A stretch of DNA of 64,000 nt from Vibrio ostreae. Lineage in GTDB: Bacteria > Pseudomonadota > Gammaproteobacteria > Enterobacterales > Vibrionaceae. The stretch's first letter is position 1. Every line of letters starts with the position of its first letter. Of this stretch, positions 37,714 through 48,218 are shown in pieces. The notes beneath the pieces were generated by a model that made no database searches, had not been told where the DNA came from, and saw only the letters and a list, made by a program, of their open reading frames with translations. The stretch covers positions 2,046,001 to 2,110,000 of the forward strand of contig NZ_CP076643.1 of the NCBI RefSeq assembly GCF_019226825.1, in the 5' to 3' direction. The translations under genes were made by a program, and so were the position numbers.

Positions 37714-40059
37714 TTATCTCCTTTGCGCTAACCACTGTTTTAATACCTCAATGTCGTTCAGGTACTCGTTTTTAATTTCATCGACCCAGTCTTCAATATT
37801 CTCCCACCAGGCCGGCGCATCCGGCGACTGCGCTTTCTGCGCCACACTCTGAATGTGTTTCAGACCAATTGACCCTGCCGCCCCTTTGATCTTGTGCGCT
37901 TCCGAAACGATACCATCCTGATCTTTCGCTACCATATTGGAGTCGAGGATCTCGATGTAGTCCGGCATCATCTGCTCAAACATCTCAATGCTGTCGAGCA
38001 CCGGCTGCGGGCCCACAATCTCAACATAGGACTCCAGCATACTCAGATCGAGCAGGCGGTTATACAGCTCATCATGACCATCCTGCGGCGCTTCTGCCGG
38101 CATATTAGTCTCCTGGGGGACTTCGGTATGCTGATAAACCAGTTTATTGATCACTTCCTGCACCGCCTTCACCGACAATGGCTTACTAATCGCTTCATCC
38201 ATACCTTTGCGCTGATACTCAGCTTTGTCTTTCAGCACGTTGGCGGTCAGGGCCACCAGCGGCGGCAGCTGAGGGTACGTCGCGCGATAATACTGGGCGA
38301 CGTCAAAGCCAGTCATGTCCGGCAGCTGGATATCAAGGAAGGCGAGATCAAAGGCTGCAGGATCGAATTTCTGTTTGGCCTCTTCACCGGTCATGGCCAC
38401 TGACACGGTATGACCTAGGCTTTCCAGCAGCGAACGTGCTACGGTAATGTTGAGCTCAATGTCTTCGACCATAAAGATATTCAGGCTCTTATGCTCAAGC
38501 GGGCCCTGCTGCGGCTCGCTCTCTTGGGCCAGCGGTACACAGATGCTGACGGTAAAGGTGCTGCCAAAGCCCTCTTCGCTGCTGACCGTGATATCACCGC
38601 CCATCAGGTTAATCAGCTGACGTGAGACTGCCAGGCCGATACCGGTGCCGACGGCATGCAGGTTGTCTTTGCCGGACTTAACCTGATAATACATGGCAAA
38701 AATCTTATCCAGTTCTGCTTCCGGAATGCCGATGCCGGTATCTTCAATGTCCATCACGATGTAAGCCTGACCATCTTCAATATCGGCGCTGACGGTCATC
38801 ACTACCCCGCCCTCTTTGGTAAATTTCATCGCATTGCTGATCAGGTTCCACAGCACCTGACGCAGACGGGTCGCATCCACTTCAACCAGCGCCGGCAGAT
38901 CGGTGAGACGTTCCAGATCGAAACGCAGCCCTTTCTGCTCCGCCATCAGAGCCGACAGGCTTTCCAGCTCAACCACGAACTCCTCAAAGCTGAGCGGTGC
39001 CGGGAACAGCTCCAGTTTACGCCGGTCGAACTTATCCATATCGATGATATCGTTAAAGATATTGCCCAGAGTCACCGCGCTGACGTTAATGGTCTGCATA
39101 TGCTTACGCTGGTCCGGATCGAGCGGTGTATCGAGCAGCATGCGGCTCAGGCCGACAATACCGTTCAGCGGGGTGCGCAGCTCATGACTGATGGTGGAAA
39201 TAAAGGTGGTTTTGTCACGGCTGGCTTTTTCCAGCGACTCTTCATGGCGTTTGCGTTCGGTGATGTCGCGTCCGAAACCAACCAGCCCGAGGTGGCGGCC
39301 CTCTTTGCTGTAAAACGGCACTTTACGCAGCTCGAAGTAATTTTTGCGGCCGTCCGGATATTCCAGCCACTGCTCATAGGTGAGCGAGCGGTTATTCTGG
39401 AACACTTCCTGGTCGGTTTCGACAATCGACTGAGCGATCTCTTTGCGGTACACATCCCACGGCGTCAGACCGACCAGATCGCTTTCGCGTTTGCCGGTCA
39501 GCTCTTCCATCGCCCGGTTACAGCCCGAGAATTCGCCTTTGGCGTTACGGTAGTAAATCAAATCCGGTGACGCATCGATAAACGAGCGCAGCAGCGCAGT
39601 ACGCTCAGCCAGTTCCATCTGAGTTTTCTCACGCTGAAATACCTCATTTTCCAGGTCAGCCATCGCCATCTCGCGCGCTTCTTCCGCTTTGATGCGCTCT
39701 TCGATCTCCTGATTGAGCTTGACGATGTTCATCTGCAGCTTCTGATTGAGCTCCTGGTCACGGGAGCGCATGTCTTTCAGCTTCGACACCAGTTTAGATA
39801 AGCGCTGGCGCGACTCTTCCAGTTGATCGACCACCACGGAAAGGAAATAGACCGCCCACGGTGTGATCAGCAGGCCGAAAAACACCGAGCGTACAATATC
39901 GATATCGTCGACATAGCCATTCAGAGCCAGGGTGATCCCGACCTGAACCACCACCGCCAGCGCAACCAGGGCCAGCGCCAGCAAAATAGAAAAACGTAAA
40001 ATGCCCAGTTTCACCAACAGGTCAACGTAATACTGAGCGAGATTCTTCATCGGTTTCAT
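37714..40059 (-). CDS. arcB: ArcB hybrid sensor kinase
   Basis: A 781-residue tripartite kinase that phosphorylates ArcA when respiratory quinones are reduced. Two transmembrane helices (about 23-45 and 56-78) enclose a very short periplasmic loop. A coiled linker and a PAS domain (about 150-270) follow, then HisKA with histidine 292, an ATPase domain, a receiver with aspartate 576, and a C-terminal HPt with histidine 722. Cysteine 180 aligns with the redox cysteine of E. coli ArcB, but position 241, cysteine in E. coli, is tyrosine here (DGRKNYFELRK). GGAG precedes the ATG. Confidence 0.96.
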   Translation of the reverse strand: MKPMKNLAQYYVDLLVKLGILRFSILLALALVALAVVVQVGITLALNGYVDDIDIVRSVFFGLLITPWAVYFLSVVVDQLEESRQRLSKLVSKLKDMRSRDQELNQKLQMNIVKLNQEIEERIKAEEAREMAMADLENEVFQREKTQMELAERTALLRSFIDASPDLIYYRNAKGEFSGCNRAMEELTGKRESDLVGLTPWDVYRKEIAQSIVETDQEVFQNNRSLTYEQWLEYPDGRKNYFELRKVPFYSKEGRHLGLVGFGRDITERKRHEESLEKASRDKTTFISTISHELRTPLNGIVGLSRMLLDTPLDPDQRKHMQTINVSAVTLGNIFNDIIDMDKFDRRKLELFPAPLSFEEFVVELESLSALMAEQKGLRFDLERLTDLPALVEVDATRLRQVLWNLISNAMKFTKEGGVVMTVSADIEDGQAYIVMDIEDTGIGIPEAELDKIFAMYYQVKSGKDNLHAVGTGIGLAVSRQLINLMGGDITVSSEEGFGSTFTVSICVPLAQESEPQQGPLEHKSLNIFMVEDIELNITVARSLLESLGHTVSVAMTGEEAKQKFDPAAFDLAFLDIQLPDMTGFDVAQYYRATYPQLPPLVALTANVLKDKAEYQRKGMDEAISKPLSVKAVQEVINKLVYQHTEVPQETNMPAEAPQDGHDELYNRLLDLSMLESYVEIVGPQPVLDSIEMFEQMMPDYIEILDSNMVAKDQDGIVSEAHKIKGAAGSIGLKHIQSVAQKAQSPDAPAWWENIEDWVDEIKNEYLNDIEVLKQWLAQRR

Positions 40060-40260
40060 TCAATGCTCCGCAGCAAAAATTCGACGGCTTGAGGCCGCAC
40101 GGGGCCATTGCCCGCAGCGACTAGTCTAACGTGTTTCAAGGTCAGGCGTCAGCCATTGGCTTCACAACCCGTTGAAAAATCGGAGCAATGAGCAGCGATT
40201 TCAGCCATAAGGAGACAATCGCTGCCGGAGCCCGGCCGCTCGCAACGCCGGGACAGGAAG

Positions 40261-40348
40261 ACGAGTGCTATATCAGGGTAAGACGAGCGCTGCGGCAGAT
40301 GAAAATAGTGCTACAGCAGATGAAAACGAGTGCTGCGGCAGATGAAAC
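40261..40348. repeat. short tandem repeat at the end of yhcC
   Basis: At least three copies of a 21-22 base unit built on AGYGCTRCRGCAGATGAAAA begin at about 40286, 40307 and 40329, with a partial fourth near 40262. They lie within and just beyond the 3' end of yhcC. Because one period is 22, the reading frame shifts between copies. Confidence 0.75.
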
Positions 40349-41256
40349 GGCCGGCCGAGCAGCGACCCCTGCGCGCCATCCCGGTCCAGAGTACGGCCGA
40401 TGGCCGTCATCGCCAGCCAGCGGTTTTCACACCACAGCGGCGCCAGCAGGGTCGGCTGCCGCGCTGCCGAGGTGACGCGATGAAACACCACCTCAGGCGG
40501 AGTGCGGCGAATCATCTCACAGACCGTAGCGACATAATCATCCAGCTGCGGCGCCTGCAGACGACCGGCACGCCAGGCTTTCGCCATGGTGCTGCCCTCA
40601 ACAATGTGCAGGCCGTGCAACTTAATGCCGTCGGTCCCGACCGCCAGCACCTTATCCAGCGTGGTGAGGTTATCGGCCCGGCTCTCGCCCGGCAGGCCGA
40701 CGATCAGATGGGTGCAGACTTTAATCCCCAGCGCGCGGGCACGGCCGGTCATCTCTGCATAACAGGCAAAATCATGGCCGCGGTTAATGCGTTTCAATGT
40801 TTGCTCCCGGGCGGTTTGCAGGCCAAGTTCGAGCCAGATTTCATAGCCCTGCGCTACATAACCGGCCAGCAATTCCAGCACCGCATCCGGCACGCAATCG
40901 GGCCGGGTACCGACACACAGGCCGACAATATCCGCCGTCTGCAGCGCCTGTTCGTACATGCTTTTCAGGGTCTGTACTTCGGCATAAGTGCTGGTATAGG
41001 CCTGAAAATAGGCCAGATACTTTTTCGCGCGCCGCACTTCACCGGCCCGGTCGTGTAACTGCTCAGCGATGCTTTTGACCTGGCTCTGTTCATCGGCAAA
41101 CGAGGCCACGTTACAAAAAGTACAGCCGCCGCGGCCGATGGTGCCGTCACGGTTCGGACAGCTGAATCCGCCGTGCAAAGTCAGCTTATGCACTTTTTCG
41201 CCGTAGCGGCGCTGCAGATCCTGGCCGATGGTATTGACTAACTGGTGCAGTTGCAT
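40273..41256 (-). CDS. yhcC: YhcC family radical SAM protein
   Basis: A 327-residue radical SAM enzyme of the YhcC/TIGR01212 family. Iron-sulfur ligands are the cysteines of CPNRDGTIGRGGCTFCN near residue 34, in the spacing typical of this family and of the related Elp3. The fold continues with LVGLPGE and LHIVEGSTMA. The reaction is unknown, though RNA modification is suspected. The C-terminus beyond GAQGS is a tail of about 30 residues, part of it encoded by a short tandem repeat, which makes it longer than E. coli YhcC (about 309). It lies upstream of arcB, as in E. coli. Confidence 0.88.
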   Translation of the reverse strand: MQLHQLVNTIGQDLQRRYGEKVHKLTLHGGFSCPNRDGTIGRGGCTFCNVASFADEQSQVKSIAEQLHDRAGEVRRAKKYLAYFQAYTSTYAEVQTLKSMYEQALQTADIVGLCVGTRPDCVPDAVLELLAGYVAQGYEIWLELGLQTAREQTLKRINRGHDFACYAEMTGRARALGIKVCTHLIVGLPGESRADNLTTLDKVLAVGTDGIKLHGLHIVEGSTMAKAWRAGRLQAPQLDDYVATVCEMIRRTPPEVVFHRVTSAARQPTLLAPLWCENRWLAMTAIGRTLDRDGAQGSLLGRPFHLPQHSFSSAVALFSSAAALVLP

Positions 41257-41794
41257 GCTAACCCTTACTTTTCCGTCGTTCATAAATGAAAATAAATCTC
41301 ACTTCGATTTATGTAATTAAATTACAAATTTTGGCTGAAATATTAAGAACATGAGGGCAAATTTTCTCTGGCATAAATCAATAAACATTCACTAAAAACC
41401 GCCTTTATTCACTATTGTTGCATTCGTGTTATACAGGTTATGCATTTGAAAACAAAAAAAACGCCCCAAAAAGGACACTTTTCGTTGCATTTTCGTGCAA
41501 CAAAATTGTAGGATACTTACAGTTTTGCGTGTTTTTTTGATTAGTTTACAACACAAAACTTCGCAAATTATCGGTGATATTCCGCGCCTACCTATATAAA
41601 CCACTAGGAAAGTGGTTCGATAAAAGGGATATCACTAAGGATTGTTTTTCTCACAAAACTTTTCCTGTGAGAGACGGAAAGGAAGCGAACCGGCCACACT
41701 GGCTGGTTTAGATTCATAACAATTAAAGGACAGGATACACAGCTGGGGCTTGCCTTGGCTTAATTGTGTCCGCTTGAACTGGAAGGATGTATCT
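41257..41794. other. yhcC-gltB divergent intergenic region
   Basis: A 538 bp AT-rich region upstream of both genes. Near gltB it has TCTCACA and TGTGAGA, perfect complements ten bases apart (41649-41672), and CCGGCCA/TGGCTGG around 41690-41706. These suggest a structured gltB leader or operators. No gene was recognised in it; a 70-codon minus frame at 41392-41604 has no support. Confidence 0.5.
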
Positions 41795-44700
41795 ATGGTA
41801 GATCAAGAGCAAAGTTCACAAGGTCTCTACACTCCGGAATTGGAGCATGACGCTTGTGGTATCGGTTTTGTTGCTCATCTGAAGAACCGTAAATCTCACC
41901 AAGTCGTGACTCAGGCATTGGATATGCTGGCACGTATGGAACACCGTGGCGGCCAGGGTTGTGACCCGTGCAGCGGTGATGGTGCAGGTATCTTGCTGCA
42001 GAAACCGCACGAGTTTCTGCTGGAAGAAGCGGTTAAACTGGGCATCAAGCTACCGGCGTTCGATAAATACGGTGTCGGTGTGGTACTGTTCCCGAAAGAC
42101 GCAGACAAACGCGCTCAATGCCGCGAAATCCTCGAGCGCAATGCCAAGCGCCTGGATCTGGATGTGATCGGTTACCGTGTTCTGCCAACCGACAACTCAA
42201 TGCTGGGCGCTGATCCGCTCAGCACGGAACCGCAATTTGAGCACGTGTTTATTTCCGGCGGTCCGGGCATGAACGCGGACGAGCTGGAGCGTAAACTGTA
42301 CGTTCTGCGTAACTACACCGTACGCGTATGTCTGGAAAGCGTGTCGAACATCGGCGACGACTTCTACATCAACTCACTGTCTTACAAGACGCTGGTGTAC
42401 AAAGGTCAGCTGACCACCGAGCAGGTACCGCAGTACTTCCTCGACCTGCAAAATCCGACCATGGTGACCGCGCTGGCGCTGGTTCACTCACGCTTCTCTA
42501 CCAATACATTCCCTAAATGGCGCCTGGCGCAGCCTTTCCGTTACATTGCCCACAACGGTGAAATCAATACCGTACGCGGTAACCTGAACTGGATGAAGGC
42601 ACGCGAGGCTATCCTGCAGTCAGACCGGTTCACCCAGGCTGAAATCGACATGCTGCTGCCAATCTGTCAGGAAGGCGGTTCAGACTCAGCCAGCTTCGAT
42701 ATGGTGCTGGAACTGCTGGTACTGTCAGGCCGCAGCCTGCCACACGCCCTGATGATGATGATTCCGGAAGCGTGGCAGGAAAACAAAAACATGGATCCGA
42801 AGCGTCGCGCTTTCTACCAGTTCCACGCCAACGTGATGGAACCGTGGGACGGCCCGGCTTCGGTGTGCTTTACCGATGGCGTACAGGTTGGTGCAACGCT
42901 GGACCGTAACGGTCTGCGTCCGTCCCGTTATACCGTGACCAAAGACGATTTCCTGATCATGGCATCCGAGTCCGGCGTCGTTGAAATCGCTCCGGAAAAC
43001 GTGGAACACCGTGGTCGTCTGCAACCTGGCCGTATCTTCGTCGCTGACCTGGAACAGGGTCGCATCATCTCTGATGAAGAAGTTAAAGATGGCATCGCCA
43101 ATGCGCAGCCATACCAGAAATGGGTGGAAGACAACCTGCTGAGCCTGAAAAAACTGCCAGCTTCAGACAACGTCCACAGCCAGCCTTCACCGGAGCGTCT
43201 GCTGCACCGTCAGCAATCGTTCGGTGTCAGCAGCGAAGAAGTCAACGACATCATCCTGACTCTGGCGAAAACCGCCTACGAACCGCTTGGTTCGATGGGT
43301 GCGGACTGGCCGGTTGCCGTGCTGTCACATCAGTCACAGCATCTGTCTAACTACTTCAAGCAGCTGTTTGCCCAGGTCACCAACCCGCCGATCGACCCGA
43401 TCCGCGAGCGCATGGTGATGTCGCTCAATACCTACATTGGTCGCGACCAGAACCTGCTGGCAGAAAGCCCGGCGCACTGCCGTAAAGTTGAGCTGGAATC
43501 TCCGGTCATCTCTAACGCCGAGCTGGAAAAACTGCGTGCTATCGACAACGAGCACCTGCAGGCGAAAACCCTCGACATCGTATTCCAGGCCAGCGAAGAC
43601 GCCGGTAAGCTGGAACGCGCGCTGAAACGTATCTGTCAGTACGCCGAAGATGCGGTGGTTGACGGTTACTCTATTATCGTTCTGACTGACCGCGCGGTGA
43701 ACTCAAACCACGCGGCGATTCCGGCCATGCTGGCAGTCGGTGCCGTGCACCACCACCTGATCCGTAAAGGTCTGCGTGCTAAATGTGGCATCGTGGTTGA
43801 AACCGGCGATGCGCGTGAAACCCACCACTTTGCAACTCTGGTCGGTTACGGCGCCAACGCGGTCAACCCGTACCTGGTCACCGAGACCATCGTTGATCTG
43901 CAGCGCGTCAAGAAACTCGACGCAGACGTTTCTGTCGAGCAGTACTTCGACAACTACCGTAAAGGTATCAATGGCGGCCTGCTGAAGATTTTCTCGAAAA
44001 TGGGCATCTCGACCCTGCAGTCGTACAGCGGCGCGCAAGTGTTTGAAGCGCTGGGGATCAGCAAAGCCGTGGTGGATAAATTCTTCACCGGCACCGTGAC
44101 CCGTATCCAGGGCATGACGCTGGATGATATCGCCAAAGAAGTGCTGGTTCGTCACCGTGTCGGTTACCCGACCCGTGAAATCCCGCTGCAAATTCTGGAT
44201 GTGGGCGGTGTTTACCAGTGGAAACAGCGTGGTGAAAAACACCTGTTCAACCCGGAAACCATCCACCTGCTGCAAAAATCGACCCGTAACAAAGATTTTG
44301 CTCAGTTCAAGCAGTACGCCGCTGAAGTCGACCGTCAGGGCGACAAAGCCGTCACGCTGCGCAGCCAACTGGACTTCGTTAAGAATCCGGCCGGTTCCAT
44401 TCCGATTGAAGAAGTGGAATCGATTGAAAGCATCGTGAAACGTTTTGCGACCGGTGCGATGTCGTTCGGTTCTATCTCGTACGAAGCGCACTCGACCCTG
44501 GCTGTGGCGATGAACCGTCTGGGCGCGAAATCGAACTCTGGTGAAGGTGGTGAAGACCCAATCCGCTTTACGCCAAAAGAGAACGGCGACTGGGAACGCT
44601 CAGCGATCAAACAGGTCGCGTCAGGCCGTTTCGGCGTCACCTCTTACTACCTGACCAACTCTGAAGAGATTCAGATCAAGATGGCGCAGGGCGCAAAACC

Positions 44701-46333
44701 GGGTGAAGGTGGCCAGCTACCGGGCGACAAAGTCGATGACTGGATCGGTGCAACGCGTCACTCCACTCCGGGCGTCGGTCTGATCTCGCCACCGCCGCAC
44801 CACGATATCTACTCTATCGAGGACTTGGCGCAGCTGATCTACGATCTGAAAAACGCCAACCGTAAAGGCCGTGTCAACGTTAAGCTGGTGTCCGGCGCAG
44901 GCGTCGGTACGATTGCCTCTGGTGTGGCGAAAGCGAAAGCTGATGTCGTGCTGATTGCCGGCCACGATGGTGGTACCGGTGCATCGCCAATTTCATCCAT
45001 CCGTCACACCGGTCTGCCGTGGGAACTGGGTCTGGCTGAAGCGCACCAGACACTGCTGAAAAACGGTCTGCGTAATCGTATCGTGGTTCAGGCTGACGGC
45101 CAGATGAAAACCCCGCGTGACATCGCGATCGCTACTCTGCTGGGTGCAGAGGAATGGGGTGTGGCGACGGCGGCCCTGGTGGTTGAAGGCTGTATCATGA
45201 TGCGTAAGTGTCATAAAAACACCTGTCCGGTTGGTATCGCAACCCAGAACAAGACCCTGCGTGAGCGCTTTGACGGCCGCGTAGAAGACGTGGTGACCTT
45301 CTTCCAGTACATGGCGCAAGGTCTGCGTGAAATCATGGCTGAGCTGGGCTTTCGCACCATTAACGAGATGGTTGGTCAGGCCCAGAAACTGAAAGTGCGC
45401 GAAGAAGTCGGTCACTGGAAGTACAAAAACCTGGATCTGTCGACCCTGCTGTTTATCGAGCCACCACGTGCCGGCGACGGTATCCACTGTCAGACTCAGC
45501 AGAACCACCAGCTGGAAAGCGTGCTGGATCGCCAGTTGATCGAAATTGCCCAACCGGCGCTGCACAGCGGCCAGGCAGTTGAAGCTGAATTGCCGATCAT
45601 CAACACCGACCGCAGTACCGGTACCATGCTGTCGAATGAAATTTCGAAAGTGTACAAAGATGCCGGTCTGCCGCAGCCAATGAACGTCAAGTTCAACGGT
45701 AGTGCAGGTCAGTCATTCGGTGCCTTCCTGACCAAAGGCGTTAAATTCGAAGTCGAAGGCGATGCCAACGACTACTGGGGTAAAGGCCTGTCCGGCGGTA
45801 CGCTGGTGCTGTATCCGGATCGCAACTCCAGCCTGGTGGCTCAGGATAACATCGTGGTCGGTAACGTCTGTTTCTACGGCGCGACCTCAGGTGAGTCTTA
45901 CATCCGCGGTCTGGCAGGTGAGCGTTTCTGTGTACGTAACTCAGGCGCCAAGGTGGTGGTGGAAGGCGTGGGCGACCACGGCTGTGAATACATGACCGGT
46001 GGTGTGGCTGTGATTCTGGGCGCAACCGGACGTAACTTCGCCGCCGGTATGAGTGGCGGTACCGCCTACGTGTGGAACAAATCAGGCGACTTCGAAACCA
46101 AGCTCAATGCTGAGCTGGTGGACTTGGATCCGATCGAAGCCGAAGACAAAGCACTCCTGAAAGAGATGCTGACCAAACATGTAGAGTTCACAGGAAGTGA
46201 CGTTGCACAAGCGTTCCTGGACAACTTCGAAGATAACCTGGCCGATATGGTTAAGGTCATGCCGCGTGATTACAAAGCGGTACTGAAGCAGCGTCAGGAA
46301 GCAGCAGCAACAGCAGAAGCGGAGGCAGTGTAA
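41795..46333 (+). CDS. gltB: glutamate synthase large subunit, copy 1
   Basis: A 1512-residue enzyme that moves the amide of glutamine to 2-oxoglutarate using electrons from GltD. The amidotransferase nucleophile is the cysteine of HDACGIGFVAHL, exposed after propeptide cleavage. The FMN domain includes GEGGEDPIRFTPKENGDWE, the 3Fe-4S cluster cysteines are in CIMMRKCHKNTCPVG, and the C-terminal glutamate synthase beta-helix repeats follow. It starts at 41795 after GGAAGGA. It is the type common in most bacteria, distinct from the E. coli-like copy at 48219. It overlaps gltD by one base. Confidence 0.95.
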   Translation: MVDQEQSSQGLYTPELEHDACGIGFVAHLKNRKSHQVVTQALDMLARMEHRGGQGCDPCSGDGAGILLQKPHEFLLEEAVKLGIKLPAFDKYGVGVVLFPKDADKRAQCREILERNAKRLDLDVIGYRVLPTDNSMLGADPLSTEPQFEHVFISGGPGMNADELERKLYVLRNYTVRVCLESVSNIGDDFYINSLSYKTLVYKGQLTTEQVPQYFLDLQNPTMVTALALVHSRFSTNTFPKWRLAQPFRYIAHNGEINTVRGNLNWMKAREAILQSDRFTQAEIDMLLPICQEGGSDSASFDMVLELLVLSGRSLPHALMMMIPEAWQENKNMDPKRRAFYQFHANVMEPWDGPASVCFTDGVQVGATLDRNGLRPSRYTVTKDDFLIMASESGVVEIAPENVEHRGRLQPGRIFVADLEQGRIISDEEVKDGIANAQPYQKWVEDNLLSLKKLPASDNVHSQPSPERLLHRQQSFGVSSEEVNDIILTLAKTAYEPLGSMGADWPVAVLSHQSQHLSNYFKQLFAQVTNPPIDPIRERMVMSLNTYIGRDQNLLAESPAHCRKVELESPVISNAELEKLRAIDNEHLQAKTLDIVFQASEDAGKLERALKRICQYAEDAVVDGYSIIVLTDRAVNSNHAAIPAMLAVGAVHHHLIRKGLRAKCGIVVETGDARETHHFATLVGYGANAVNPYLVTETIVDLQRVKKLDADVSVEQYFDNYRKGINGGLLKIFSKMGISTLQSYSGAQVFEALGISKAVVDKFFTGTVTRIQGMTLDDIAKEVLVRHRVGYPTREIPLQILDVGGVYQWKQRGEKHLFNPETIHLLQKSTRNKDFAQFKQYAAEVDRQGDKAVTLRSQLDFVKNPAGSIPIEEVESIESIVKRFATGAMSFGSISYEAHSTLAVAMNRLGAKSNSGEGGEDPIRFTPKENGDWERSAIKQVASGRFGVTSYYLTNSEEIQIKMAQGAKPGEGGQLPGDKVDDWIGATRHSTPGVGLISPPPHHDIYSIEDLAQLIYDLKNANRKGRVNVKLVSGAGVGTIASGVAKAKADVVLIAGHDGGTGASPISSIRHTGLPWELGLAEAHQTLLKNGLRNRIVVQADGQMKTPRDIAIATLLGAEEWGVATAALVVEGCIMMRKCHKNTCPVGIATQNKTLRERFDGRVEDVVTFFQYMAQGLREIMAELGFRTINEMVGQAQKLKVREEVGHWKYKNLDLSTLLFIEPPRAGDGIHCQTQQNHQLESVLDRQLIEIAQPALHSGQAVEAELPIINTDRSTGTMLSNEISKVYKDAGLPQPMNVKFNGSAGQSFGAFLTKGVKFEVEGDANDYWGKGLSGGTLVLYPDRNSSLVAQDNIVVGNVCFYGATSGESYIRGLAGERFCVRNSGAKVVVEGVGDHGCEYMTGGVAVILGATGRNFAAGMSGGTAYVWNKSGDFETKLNAELVDLDPIEAEDKALLKEMLTKHVEFTGSDVAQAFLDNFEDNLADMVKVMPRDYKAVLKQRQEAAATAEAEAV

Positions 46334-47802
46334 TGGGTAAGCCTACTGGATTTTTAGAATTTGGTCGTGAACTACCACAGAAGATCGACCCGGCAGAGCG
46401 TATCAAGAACAACAAAGAGTTTGTTCTCAACGACGAGTTTGGCAGCAAGATCAACGAGCAGTCATCCCGTTGTATGGATTGTGGCGTACCGTTTTGTCAT
46501 AACGGCTGCCCGATTGGTAACATCATTCCTGAGTTTAACGATGCGGTGTATCGTGACAGCTGGGAAGAAGCGTGGAACATTCTGAGCTCGACCAACAACT
46601 TCCCGGAGTTTACCGGTCGTGTGTGTCCTGCTCCGTGTGAAAGTGCCTGTGTCCTGGGCATTAACCAGGACCCGATCACCATCTGTAACATCGAAAAGAC
46701 CATCGTGGAGCGTGCCTACCAAGAAGGTTACGCCAAACCGAAAACCCCACGCAGCCGCACCGGCAAAAAAGTGGCGATCATCGGTTCAGGCCCGGCAGGC
46801 CTGTCCGCAGCCGAGCAGCTCAACAGTGCCGGCCACGAAGTGACGGTGTTTGAACGGGATGAGAAAGTCGGTGGTCTGCTGCGCTTTGGTATCCCGGATT
46901 TCAAACTGAGCATGGATGTCATCGATCGTAAGATTAATCTGATGGCGGAAGCCGGCGTCAAGTTCGAAGTCAACCAGCACATCGGTGTCGATGTGAACGC
47001 TCAGCAACTGCGTCAGGAATTTGATGCCGTGCTGCTGACCGGTGGCTCAACCGTACCGCGTGATCTGCCGATCCCGGGCCGTGAACTGAATGGCGTATAC
47101 TTTGCGATGCAGTTCCTGGGTCAGAACAACCGCCGTGCCAACAACATGGACCTGAAGACGGAAGAAATTCACGCCAAAGGCAAGCATGTGGTGGTCATTG
47201 GTGGTGGTGATACCGGCTCTGACTGTGTCGGTACGTCCAACCGACACGGCGCAGCCAGCATCACTCAGGTGGAAATCATGCCGATGCCACCGGAAAAGCG
47301 CCCGGCAAACATGCCTTGGCCGCAATACCCGATGATTCTGCGCACCTCAACCTCCCATGAAGAAGGCTGTGAGCGTCACTGGAATATTCTGACCAAAGAA
47401 TTTATCGGCAACGATAAAGGCGAAGTGACCGGTCTGCGCATTGCCGACATCGTGTGGAAAGACGCCGCACCTGGCGAACGTCCGGGCTTTGAAGAAGTCG
47501 CGGGCAGCGAGCGTGTGATTGCGTGTGATATGGCGTTCCTGGCCATGGGCTTCCTGCATCCGGAACCACACGGCGTGCTGGCTCAACTGGACATTAAACT
47601 GGATGAGCGCGGCAACGTGGCGACCCAGGATTTCGCCACCAACCAAAAAGGCGTATTCGCAGCAGGCGATATGCGTACCGGCCAGTCTCTGGTGGTACGT
47701 TGTATCAACGAAGGCCGTGAATCTGCCCGTGCGGTTGACGCTTACCTGATGGGTAATACCCATTTAGAGGCAAAAGCGGACTCACTGATGCTTTCAGCAT
47801 AA
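46333..47802 (+). CDS. gltD: glutamate synthase small subunit, copy 1
   Basis: A 489-residue FAD and iron-sulfur flavoprotein that oxidises NADPH and passes electrons to GltB. N-terminal cysteines for two 4Fe-4S clusters are seen in [17 protein letters not shown] and CPAPCESAC. The FAD motif is [14 protein letters not shown] and the NADPH motif [11 protein letters not shown]. Its ATG overlaps the gltB stop (TAATG), so translation is coupled. The sequence is well separated from the second GltD at 52701. Two terminators follow. Confidence 0.95.
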   Translation: MGKPTGFLEFGRELPQKIDPAERIKNNKEFVLNDEFGSKINEQSSRCMDCGVPFCHNGCPIGNIIPEFNDAVYRDSWEEAWNILSSTNNFPEFTGRVCPAPCESACVLGINQDPITICNIEKTIVERAYQEGYAKPKTPRSRTGKKVAIIGSGPAGLSAAEQLNSAGHEVTVFERDEKVGGLLRFGIPDFKLSMDVIDRKINLMAEAGVKFEVNQHIGVDVNAQQLRQEFDAVLLTGGSTVPRDLPIPGRELNGVYFAMQFLGQNNRRANNMDLKTEEIHAKGKHVVVIGGGDTGSDCVGTSNRHGAASITQVEIMPMPPEKRPANMPWPQYPMILRTSTSHEEGCERHWNILTKEFIGNDKGEVTGLRIADIVWKDAAPGERPGFEEVAGSERVIACDMAFLAMGFLHPEPHGVLAQLDIKLDERGNVATQDFATNQKGVFAAGDMRTGQSLVVRCINEGRESARAVDAYLMGNTHLEAKADSLMLSA

Positions 47803-47810
47803 AAGTCCAG

Positions 47811-47853
47811 AAATTAAGGCTCGACAGAAGCAATTCTCTGCGAGCCTTAATTT
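47811..47853 (+). terminator. first terminator after gltD copy 1
   Basis: ATTAAGGCTCG and CGAGCCTTAAT pair perfectly, with a short inner AGA/TCT pairing around AGCAAT, followed by a modest T run. It lies about 10 bp after gltD. Confidence 0.8.
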
Positions 47854-47887
47854 AGACACCATAAGATCCTTCCTATTGTTCCTATTT

Positions 47888-47914
47888 GGCTAGCAGTCTC
47901 TGCTAGCCTTTTTT
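47888..47914 (+). terminator. second terminator after gltD copy 1
   Basis: GGCTAGCA/TGCTAGCC stem with a five-base loop followed by TTTTTT. Two terminators in series isolate the first glt operon from the second. Confidence 0.9.
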
Positions 47915-48218
47915 ATGTGATTCTCATCCGCTGAGAGTTATTTGTTAAAAACCTGTAACACCACCATTCCTATCTATTTGAATTTATTGACAATTAACAG
48001 AGTAATAGCTGGTAAATAGCTGACAGACATGATTATTCACCAAAAACTTGACCTTTTTCACAATAAGCTATAGGTTGTGAATTCAGTGATAAATAGACTG
48101 TCTCGAATTGTTAAGTTTTTAGTCACTTAATTTTCATAATTATTTAAATTATAACAATACGAACGAATAGTTAGTCATTTACTGTCTGGATGACAGAGAA
48201 GCAAAAGGGAGAATTGCA
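47915..48218 (+). promoter_or_regulatory. promoter region of the second gltBD operon
   Basis: About 300 bp of AT-rich DNA with no open frame. TTGACA-like hexamers occur near 47990 and TTGACC near 48050, but I cannot choose a promoter. Nothing resembling a sigma-54 site was seen. Confidence 0.4.

Noticed and set aside
40261..40348. CRISPR-like array
   Set aside because: Units are contiguous 21-22 bp repeats without spacers, and no cas genes are in the window.
41257..41794. Glutamine riboswitch upstream of gltB
   Set aside because: No match to the glutamine aptamer consensus as I know it; only simple inverted repeats.
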